NCBI RefSeq assembly: GCF_004011505.1
Contig: NZ_SAUN01000001.1
Span: 1,302,001-1,366,000, forward strand
Length of the DNA stretch: 64,000 nucleotides
DNA from: Nonomuraea polychroma
GTDB taxonomy: Bacteria > Actinomycetota > Actinomycetes > Streptosporangiales > Streptosporangiaceae
Direction: 5' to 3'
The notes under the pieces: model-generated
Told to the model about the DNA's origin: nothing
Database searches by the model: none
The model's input: the letters and a program-made list of their open reading frames with translations, nothing else
Made by a program: the position numbers and the translations under genes
Part shown: positions 33,900 through 41,171 of the stretch, one piece after another
How positions within the stretch are numbered: the stretch's first letter is position 1
Layout of the letters: each line of letters opens with the position of its first letter

Positions 33900-35138
33900 G
33901 TGGGTCGTGTGGTGATGATGGGTGTGGCGATCGCCATTGCCGTGTCGGCCGCCGGGTGCAGCGGGCAGAGTGCCAGGCCCACTCCCAGCGCCGTACCGGC
34001 GAGCGGCGTGCCGGCGGACGGCGGCGTGGTCTCCCTGACGTTCGACGACGGTCTCGAGCGCCAGCAACAGATGGCGCGGGAGCTCACCACACGCGGCATG
34101 TCCGGCACCTTCTACGTCCTCAGCACCCGCATCCAGGCCGCCGGCTATCTCAGCCAGGCCCAGCTGGCGCAGCTGTCGCAGGCGGGGCACGAGATCGGCG
34201 GGCACACCCGCACGCACGCCAGGCTGCCGGCCTTACATCGCGACGAGCAGCGCAGGGAGGTGTGCGGCGACCGGTCGGCGCTGGAAGCGATGGGCTTCAC
34301 CCCGAGATCGTTCGCCTACCCGTTCCACGCGGTCAACGCGGCGGCGGAGGCCGTGGTGAAGGAGTGCGGCTACAACAGCGGCCGGGGTCAGGCGGGTGTC
34401 GCCGCGGAGCGGATCACCCCGGGAGACCCGTACAACCTCAACACGCCGCTGTCGATCGGCGCGCGCACCACGCTTGCCGAGATCCAGCAGTACGTGATCG
34501 CGGCCGAGCAACGCAAGAGCTGGGCCATCCTCGTCTTCCACGACTACTGCGACGACTGCGGGCCTTTAGGGGTGAAGCCGAAAATCTTCACCGACGTCCT
34601 CGACTGGCTGAAGGGGCGGAAGGTCGCCGTCCGCACCGTCGGCGACGTCATCGGCGGCGACGTGCGGCCCGTGCCGCCGGTCAAGGCCCCGTCGATCGTG
34701 ATCAACGCCTCGCTGGAGAACTACTTCGGTAAGGACGGGGTGCCGGACTGCTGGCAGCTGGACGGGAGGTCCGCGACGGCCACGTTCAGCCGGGTGCCAG
34801 GGGCGCGCACCGGGCGCTGGGCCGGCCGCATCCAAGTGGCGGCAGGCAACCCGTACAGGCTCAGGCTGGCGATCAAGCAGGATGACGGGGAGTGCGCGCC
34901 GAAGGCAGGCCGCCTGTCGGTCTGGTACACCTCGACCGTGCCGGTGCGGTTCACACTCAGCACGAGGACAGGTGACGGGGCGTGGTCGCGCTGGGTCGAC
35001 GGCCCCGTCTTCCCCGCCGCCTCGACCTGGCGGCAGGCCACATGGACGCCCCGGACGGCGCAGGCCGAGGGCATCAGCTTCGGCCTGGTGCTCACCGCGC
35101 CCGGTCAGGCCACCATCGACGACTTCGCGCTGCGCTGA
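33900..35138 (+). CDS. polysaccharide deacetylase lipoprotein
   Basis: 412 residues starting at the GTG at 33900 (GGGGAGGAG upstream) with a lipoprotein signal (AVSAAGC). The NodB domain spans about residues 45-260: metal Asp in SLTFDDG, HxxxH in HTRTHAR, and a C-terminal His in VFHDYCDDC. A beta-sandwich-like C-terminal domain (about 265-412) resembles carbohydrate-binding modules. It would remove acetyl groups from cell-wall or capsular glycans outside the membrane. It carries two TTA codons (34233, 34566). Its 3' end overlaps the convergent glycosyltransferase by 34 bp. Confidence 0.87.
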   Translation: MGRVVMMGVAIAIAVSAAGCSGQSARPTPSAVPASGVPADGGVVSLTFDDGLERQQQMARELTTRGMSGTFYVLSTRIQAAGYLSQAQLAQLSQAGHEIGGHTRTHARLPALHRDEQRREVCGDRSALEAMGFTPRSFAYPFHAVNAAAEAVVKECGYNSGRGQAGVAAERITPGDPYNLNTPLSIGARTTLAEIQQYVIAAEQRKSWAILVFHDYCDDCGPLGVKPKIFTDVLDWLKGRKVAVRTVGDVIGGDVRPVPPVKAPSIVINASLENYFGKDGVPDCWQLDGRSATATFSRVPGARTGRWAGRIQVAAGNPYRLRLAIKQDDGECAPKAGRLSVWYTSTVPVRFTLSTRTGDGAWSRWVDGPVFPAASTWRQATWTPRTAQAEGISFGLVLTAPGQATIDDFALR

Positions 35139-36145
35139 AGCACGTTCGCGAAGGCAGCCAGCGCGTACTCCGGATGCGTGCGCTCCCTGACCAGCTGAGC
35201 CGTGCTCAGCAGGGAGGCGCGGAAGGCGGGATCCGACAGCGCCTGGAGCGCCTTGGCCGCCGCGGCCGCCGAGTCCCCCGGCGCGTAGAGCGCCTCCTCA
35301 GGCAGGATCTCGGGGAGTGCGCCGACCGCGGGCGCGATCACCGGACACCCGCGCACCAACGCCTCGGCGACTGACATGCCGAACGACTCGTCAGTCGTCG
35401 TCGAGACCGTCAGCCCGCCGTTCGCCCCGATGGCCGAGTAGAGCGCGGGCATCAGCTCGTAGTCGACGCGCGGCAGCCACCGGGCCGAGCCGAGGGCGGG
35501 CGAGCCGGTGAGCTTGGTGGTCAGCGCGGCCACCTCGCTCGCCGGGGCGGTGTACCCGCCGACCATGAGCGGTGTGACGCCGGGGCGCTCGGTGGCGATC
35601 CGGTCGAGCAGGTCGGCGGCGGCCCGCCACCGCTTGTGGCCGTCCAGCTTGCCGATCCAGGCCACCGGTGAGGACTCCAGCGCGGGCGGGACGGTCTCGG
35701 CGTACCACCGCTCGTCCAGGCAGTTGGGGACCACGCTGATCGGGGACAGACCCAGCGCGCTCAGCTTCCCCCGCATGTACTCGCTGACGGTCACGATGTG
35801 GTCGGGGCGGACCGCCAGCTCACTCACGTAGGAAAGGTTGGTCGTCGTCGTGTGGACTTCGAGGATCAACGACCCGGGCGAGCCCGCGCGCTGCCACGCG
35901 GACAGGAAGCTGGGGCTGTCGATCACGACGAGCACGTCCGGCTCCGCCTCCCTGATGGCGGCCTCGCGGGCTTCGTCGGTGGCCGCGACCCGGGCCACGC
36001 CCGGCGGGAAGTGCCCGACCATGCCGTGATCGGACTCGTAGAGAACGCCGATGTCGAATTCGGCCGAGAAATGGGTGTACCGGTTGAGCAGCTGGGTGGA
36101 CACCCCGCCGATCACCCCGTACCGGTAGCAGAACAACACCTTCAT
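35105..36145 (-). CDS. GT4-family glycosyltransferase
   Basis: 346 residues of GT-B fold: N-terminal MKVLFCYRYGVIGGVSTQLLNRY, interdomain VAWIGKLDGHKRW, and the C-terminal donor site DESFGMSVAEALVRGCPVIAP (E-x7-E type). It transfers a sugar from an activated donor, probably in the cytoplasm. ATGA overlap with the large fusion gene upstream indicates one glycan pathway. Its final codons run into the convergent deacetylase gene. Confidence 0.86.
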   Translation of the reverse strand: MKVLFCYRYGVIGGVSTQLLNRYTHFSAEFDIGVLYESDHGMVGHFPPGVARVAATDEAREAAIREAEPDVLVVIDSPSFLSAWQRAGSPGSLILEVHTTTTNLSYVSELAVRPDHIVTVSEYMRGKLSALGLSPISVVPNCLDERWYAETVPPALESSPVAWIGKLDGHKRWRAAADLLDRIATERPGVTPLMVGGYTAPASEVAALTTKLTGSPALGSARWLPRVDYELMPALYSAIGANGGLTVSTTTDESFGMSVAEALVRGCPVIAPAVGALPEILPEEALYAPGDSAAAAAKALQALSDPAFRASLLSTAQLVRERTHPEYALAAFANVLQRSAKSSMVA

Positions 36146-38853
36146 CGGCACTCCAGCAGCGTCAGCAGACCCTCGCGGCCCTTGCGCACGACCCGCTCGG
36201 CCAGCTCTGAGTACGCGTCCACCCGGCACTCCCAGGTGTTGCGCGCCAGCCAGGAACGGATCTCCTCGAGGTCGAGGGCCGAGTCGGCCACCTGGGGGAG
36301 GGCGGCGACGAACTCGGCCGCGGACTCGGTGACCCGCACCCCCGGATAGTCCACGCACTGCGGGAAGTAGGTGGTCAGCACCGGCAGGCCGAGATGGAGG
36401 TACTCGTAGACCTTGATCGGGTCCACGGCATCGGCCAGCGCGCCGTTCTTGAACGGGATCAGCGCCAGCGCCCACTCGGCGCTCAGCTCGGCCAGCTCCC
36501 GATGGCCGAGCAGACCGAGCAGGCGCACGTTGTCCGGCAGCCGCAGGTCGGGGTTCTGGTGGCCGGCCAGCTCGAACGTGTGGCTGGGGTACGTCCTGGC
36601 GGTGCGGAGCACCAGGTCCCAGTCGAACCACTTGTCGGTCAGGTGCCCGAAGTAGCCGATCCTGGTGGCGTCGGGCCGGCGCGGGGTCGTCGGGGTGGGG
36701 AAGGCCGGATCGAGGGCGTTTGCGTTGACGCTCACCTTGCGCCCGCCCAGCGTCTCCATCTTCTTGGCCAGCGGCGCGGAGACCGCAGTGACCACGTCGG
36801 CGTGGGCGACGAGGTAGCGCTCGTAACCGGGGTGGTACCACTTCGCCATGCCGATCTTGGCGAACTCCTCCCAGTCGTCGCGTGCGTCGTAGATGGTCAC
36901 CCAGCCGCGTGAGGCGGCGTGCGTCAGCGTCCGCACCATCGTCTCGTGCGGGAACGAGGCGAACAGCAACTTCCGCTTGCCGCCGAAGTCGGCGCTCAGC
37001 ACCTCGTCGAGCAGCCGGGGCGTGATGTCGATCGGACTCTGGAACAACAACGGATCAGGGTGCGACGGGAGCGGGTCGGTGTCGCGCCAGCGGTAGTAGT
37101 TGAAGAAGACCGGGCAGTCGCGGTCGAGGTAGACGCGCGTCAGGCGGATGGGCCTGTTGCCGCGGGCCTCCTGCACGAAGGTGGTGCCCGAGAACATCAG
37201 CACCACCTCGTCGCCTTCGGCCGCCCTCGCCCGTGCGATCCACTCGCGCAGGCCGTCCCTGAACTCCTCCAGCGGCACCGGTGCGGCCGCCGCCGGCTGC
37301 GGCGCCGGGGCGGGGCGGGCGGGCGGCGACGGGCGCCGGACGACCATGCGGGTCGGGGCGCCGGTCGCGGTCGCGGGCCGGGTCTCACGGGTGAGCTGCG
37401 TGGGGTTGGACCGGCCGGGGCGGCGAAGCTGCCGGTAGACGGACAACATGCGCCAGGCTCGCGACGAGCGGATCCTGGTGACCTGGTCACGGTAGTCCGC
37501 CAGCCGGCCGGTCACCGTCTCCAGTTTGGCCCGTAACCGTTCGTTCTCCTGCCGGAGCTTCGACTCCAGGGTGACGGATTTGGCCAGGCGCTGCTGGGTC
37601 AGCTCGTGCCGGTGCCGCTCGCCGTTGTAGACGGTACGGATTCTGGCCAGCTCCGCCTGCTGCGTCTGAAGCTCCGTGTCCAGCTCGATGATCCGCTCGC
37701 GCATGCCCCGCTGGGCCGTCACGTGCTCGGCATCGACGTCGCGGTGGGCGGCCTCGGCCGTGCGCAGGCTCTCGGCCTGAGCCCGGACGAGAGCGCGGAG
37801 CTCGTCCCGCTGGAGCGTCACGGCTTCGGCCGTCTCCCGCAGTGCCTCCAGCCCGGAGCTCAGCCCGTGAATCGACTCCAGGAGCCTGTCCCGTTCCACC
37901 TTGGCGGTGCCGGCCGCCTCGCGGAGCAAGCCGATCTCCGTCTCGGCGATGCGGAGGTCGGCGCGTAGCCGGTCGCGCTCCTCGGTCAGCTCGCGCAGCG
38001 ACTCCTGGAGCTCGTTCCGCTCCGTGGCCGCGCCGTCGGCGACGCCGGCGGACAGCCGCTGGACGGTGTCCTGCAGCGCGGACAACTGATCGAGGACATA
38101 CTGTCCGGCCCTGCTCCCGCCGATCTGCGCCTTCAGCTCGGCGTTGGCCGCGGTGACGTCGCGGTAGAGGCCGTTGGCCCGGGCCAGCTTGTCGCGGAGG
38201 CTCTGAAGCTGCTGCTCCAGGCGTTCCTCGCGCTGGAGGAAGTCCGCCTCCTCTTGCGTGAGCACGAAGGCGGGCACGCCCTGCGGCGTCTCCCGCCGCA
38301 CGGCCACCGCGGCGATGTGCCGGTCCAGGACGGTCAGCTCGCGGACCTCGAACAGCGGTTCCAGCAGGCGGCGCAGGCCCGCGCGGTAGAAGGTGCGGTG
38401 ATGGTCGTGGTGCGGCATCAGCCCGTGAGGCACGGAGGCCAGGAGCGTCCCGCCCGGGGCCAGGACCCGGTGCAGCTCGGTCAGGACCACCCCGGGGTCG
38501 GCCACGTGCTCGAGCAGCTCTCCGGCGATCGCCGAGTCGAAGGACGCGTCGGGGAAGCCGAGGCACGCGCCGTCGCCCCGTACGAAGGCGAGCCTCGCGG
38601 CCACGTCGGCGGGCAGTTCGGCGGCCAGGCCCGAGGCGAAGGCGATGGCCTCTTCCTCGATGTCGACGCCCGTCACGCGGTCGCCGCGGCGGGCGGCGAG
38701 GACGGACAGGGTTCCCTGGGAGCAGCCCAGGTCGAGGATCCGCCCCGGAGGGAGATGATCCAGGAGCCAGTGCAGCCGGTTCCTGGTCAGGGCCTGGGTT
38801 TCGGGATCGACATCTATCCCGTTATAGGCTAAATGCACGCGATCATGGTTCAT
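36142..38853 (-). CDS. methyltransferase / coiled-coil / glycosyltransferase fusion
   Basis: 903 residues. An N-terminal class I methyltransferase (about 1-190; ILDLGCSQGTLS, GELLEHVADP, HRVLAPGGTLL) is followed by a long coiled coil (about 205-470, Glu/Arg/Leu-rich) and a basic linker. A C-terminal GT-B glycosyltransferase-like domain (about 520-903; VTIYDARDDWEEFA, VSVNANALDPAF, IGYFGHLTDKWFDWDL) completes it. Such fusions modify and extend surface glycans, the coiled coil acting as a ruler or scaffold. The ATG at 38853 begins MNHDRVHLAYNG. It is encoded divergently from the C5-epimerase lipoprotein. Confidence 0.85.
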   Translation of the reverse strand: MNHDRVHLAYNGIDVDPETQALTRNRLHWLLDHLPPGRILDLGCSQGTLSVLAARRGDRVTGVDIEEEAIAFASGLAAELPADVAARLAFVRGDGACLGFPDASFDSAIAGELLEHVADPGVVLTELHRVLAPGGTLLASVPHGLMPHHDHHRTFYRAGLRRLLEPLFEVRELTVLDRHIAAVAVRRETPQGVPAFVLTQEEADFLQREERLEQQLQSLRDKLARANGLYRDVTAANAELKAQIGGSRAGQYVLDQLSALQDTVQRLSAGVADGAATERNELQESLRELTEERDRLRADLRIAETEIGLLREAAGTAKVERDRLLESIHGLSSGLEALRETAEAVTLQRDELRALVRAQAESLRTAEAAHRDVDAEHVTAQRGMRERIIELDTELQTQQAELARIRTVYNGERHRHELTQQRLAKSVTLESKLRQENERLRAKLETVTGRLADYRDQVTRIRSSRAWRMLSVYRQLRRPGRSNPTQLTRETRPATATGAPTRMVVRRPSPPARPAPAPQPAAAAPVPLEEFRDGLREWIARARAAEGDEVVLMFSGTTFVQEARGNRPIRLTRVYLDRDCPVFFNYYRWRDTDPLPSHPDPLLFQSPIDITPRLLDEVLSADFGGKRKLLFASFPHETMVRTLTHAASRGWVTIYDARDDWEEFAKIGMAKWYHPGYERYLVAHADVVTAVSAPLAKKMETLGGRKVSVNANALDPAFPTPTTPRRPDATRIGYFGHLTDKWFDWDLVLRTARTYPSHTFELAGHQNPDLRLPDNVRLLGLLGHRELAELSAEWALALIPFKNGALADAVDPIKVYEYLHLGLPVLTTYFPQCVDYPGVRVTESAAEFVAALPQVADSALDLEEIRSWLARNTWECRVDAYSELAERVVRKGREGLLTLLECR

Positions 38854-38940
38854 GGAGGCAGGGATCCCTGGGGATGATCAGTGAGGGCCCGACCTTACCA
38901 TTTCTGGAAATAGGCGTTAAGGGCGGTATCAGAGGTGCCT

Positions 38941-40053
38941 GTGTTGCGTAAGTTCATCGTCGCGCTGATCGCCCTGCTCGCTCTGACCGGTTGCACCTCG
39001 TCGGAGTCAGCCGTCGCGCGGAAGACCCCCTCGGTCGCGGCGACACAGGTTCCCGTCGGGCTCATCAACGAGACCGTGCCGGGATTGCGCGTCAACGACG
39101 AGCTCTACGTGCCGCTCGACGTACTGGGGAGACGGCTGGGACTGACCGTTTCCACGGGCTCCGACGGCGTCGTCCGGGCGACGTACTTCGAGGACGAGAC
39201 GCCGCTGGTCAAGAAGCACGACCCGCGCGGGCCCTGGCTGCATTTCGCCACCGTGGACGTCACCACCTGGCGGCGCATCGCCATCGGGCCGGACGGGATC
39301 CCGGTGAGCACCTACGATTTCGGCACGTTCCAATACCCGGTCGAAGTCGTGCAATACGGCATGGAGAATTACAGCAAGTGGGTCGCCACGGGCGATGCGA
39401 AATACCGCGCCAAAGCCGAGACGGTGGCCCGCTGGTTGCTGGAGCATCAGGATGCCAAGGGCGGCTGGCCGGTGCCCTTCGCCTACTCCTATCGCGACGG
39501 GCTGGCCGGCGAGCTGCGCGCCGGCTGGTATTCGGGCATGGCCCAGGGCATCGGGGCTGCCTTCCTGGCCAAGATGCACGACAAGACGGGCGAGTCGCGC
39601 TACGGCGACGCCGCGCTGCGGGCACTCGGCCCCATGCGGACGGAGGTCGGGGAGGGCGGCGTGCTCCGCCGGTTCGAGGGCCGCCTCGACTGGTTCGAGG
39701 AGTACCCGACGCCGACCCCGACACATGTGCTCAACGGCTACCTGTTCGCCCTGATCGGCGTGTACGACGTCGGCGAGCTCATGGACGACGAGGCCGCGAA
39801 GGAGATGTTCCAGCGGGGGCTCAAGACCCTGGACCGGGTCCTCCCGCTCTACGATCTGGCATCCAGGACCACGTACGACCTGCTCCACTACACGCGGACG
39901 ACGGCGACGCCGCCCAACCCCGCCCGCTGGAGTTACCACTCGTTGCACGTCACCCAGCTGTCGGCGCTGAACGCGATCACCGGTGGGCGTTACGACCCGG
40001 TCGAGAAGCGCTGGCTCGGATATCTCGACGGCAAGGCGCTCCCCGGCAATTAG
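38941..40053 (+). CDS. D-glucuronyl C5-epimerase-family lipoprotein
   Basis: About 370 residues. The GTG at 38941 was chosen: AGAGG lies 5 nt upstream and translation then begins with a compact lipoprotein signal (LRKFIVALIALLALTGC); the GTG at 38935 is possible. The C-terminal domain (about 115-365) matches glucuronyl C5-epimerases: GGWPVPFAYSYRDG, AGWYSGMAQGIGAAFLAKM, YPTPTPTHVLNGYLFALIGVYD and a YDLLHYT...YHSLHVTQL end. These epimerise D-GlcA to L-IdoA within heparosan-like polymers in animals. An extracellular bacterial version implies a uronic-acid-containing surface glycan. Confidence 0.83.
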   Translation: MLRKFIVALIALLALTGCTSSESAVARKTPSVAATQVPVGLINETVPGLRVNDELYVPLDVLGRRLGLTVSTGSDGVVRATYFEDETPLVKKHDPRGPWLHFATVDVTTWRRIAIGPDGIPVSTYDFGTFQYPVEVVQYGMENYSKWVATGDAKYRAKAETVARWLLEHQDAKGGWPVPFAYSYRDGLAGELRAGWYSGMAQGIGAAFLAKMHDKTGESRYGDAALRALGPMRTEVGEGGVLRRFEGRLDWFEEYPTPTPTHVLNGYLFALIGVYDVGELMDDEAAKEMFQRGLKTLDRVLPLYDLASRTTYDLLHYTRTTATPPNPARWSYHSLHVTQLSALNAITGGRYDPVEKRWLGYLDGKALPGN

Positions 40054-40090
40054 CTATAGTCCACTGACCGATCTTGGGAGGTAACAAGGG

Positions 40091-41110
40091 ATGCGCCGCT
40101 TCCGTCGCCTGCTGTGGATATCCCTGGCTTCCCTGGTGGTGCTGGGAGGGCTCGGCACCGGCGGTCTCTTCATCTATCAGGCCAGTCTCGACAGCGACAT
40201 CGTCCGGTTACCCGCGGCGCTGCCCACCTCCAAGGAGGAGGAGAAGCAGCGCCCGCGGCCAAAGCCCGGTTTCGGCGAGACGTGGCTGCTCGTGGGGACC
40301 GATCGCCGGGCCGACGACGCCACCACGGGAGACGGCGCCAAGGTGGCGCTCTGGCAGCCCGGCTCGCAGCGCACCGACACGATCATGCTGGCCCACCTCT
40401 CCGAAGACCGCCGGCACGCCGCGATCGTGTCGATCCCCCGGGACTCCTGGGTGAGCATCCCCGGCCGCGGCCGAGCGAAGATCAACGCGGCGTTCTCCTG
40501 GGGCGGGCCGGCCCTGCTGATCAAGAGCATCGAGTCGCTGACCGGCATCCGCATCGACCACTACGCGGCCATCGACTTCAAGGGCTTCGCCACGGCCGTC
40601 GACGCGGTGGACGGGGTGGACGTCGAGGTGGCCAAGACCGTACGCGACACCAGCAGCGGCGTCACCTGGACGGCGGGCCGCCACCATCTCAACGGCGAGC
40701 AGGCCCTGCAGTTCGTCCGGCAGCGCTACAACCTGCCCGGCGGGGACTTCGACCGGATCAAGCGCCAGCAGGCGCTGCTGAAGGGCCTTTCCGACCGGGT
40801 GCTGAGCGCCGGCACCCTGGCCAACCCCGTCAAGGTCGACGGGTTGCTGCGCGCGATCACCAAGTCGGTCACCGTCGACGACGGCGTGACCCTGGATCTG
40901 CTCCGGAGCCGCCTCGTCGACCTGGCGGGGCTGGAGGCGTCCGGTTTCCTCACGATGCCCACCCGGGGGACCGGCACGGAGGGGCAGCAGAGCGTCGTCT
41001 ACCTGGACGATCGCAAGACCCGCGCGCTGTGCGAAGCGATCAAGAACGACCGCGTCCGCGAATACGTCAAGCGGACCGGGCAGGCGAATGCGGTGGACAC
41101 GGTCCGGTAG
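40091..41110 (+). CDS. LytR-CpsA-Psr (LCP) family transferase
   Basis: 339 residues: short cytoplasmic N-terminus, one TM helix (about 8-28), then an LCP domain with GTDRR, SQRTDTIMLAHL, IPRDSWV, KINAAFSWGGP and a late LQFVRQRYNLPGGDFDRIKRQQ block. These supply the Asp and Arg residues that bind the polyprenyl-pyrophosphate glycan. LCP enzymes attach wall teichoic acids, arabinogalactan or capsule to peptidoglycan. GGGAGGT upstream of the ATG. With the epimerase and glycosyltransferases nearby it may ligate the glycan they make. Confidence 0.9.
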   Translation: MRRFRRLLWISLASLVVLGGLGTGGLFIYQASLDSDIVRLPAALPTSKEEEKQRPRPKPGFGETWLLVGTDRRADDATTGDGAKVALWQPGSQRTDTIMLAHLSEDRRHAAIVSIPRDSWVSIPGRGRAKINAAFSWGGPALLIKSIESLTGIRIDHYAAIDFKGFATAVDAVDGVDVEVAKTVRDTSSGVTWTAGRHHLNGEQALQFVRQRYNLPGGDFDRIKRQQALLKGLSDRVLSAGTLANPVKVDGLLRAITKSVTVDDGVTLDLLRSRLVDLAGLEASGFLTMPTRGTGTEGQQSVVYLDDRKTRALCEAIKNDRVREYVKRTGQANAVDTVR

Positions 41111-41171
41111 CCGGTCGCGCAATGGTCAGGGGCTGTTGGCGGGTTCGCCGTGGATGGTCAGGATCTGCTGG

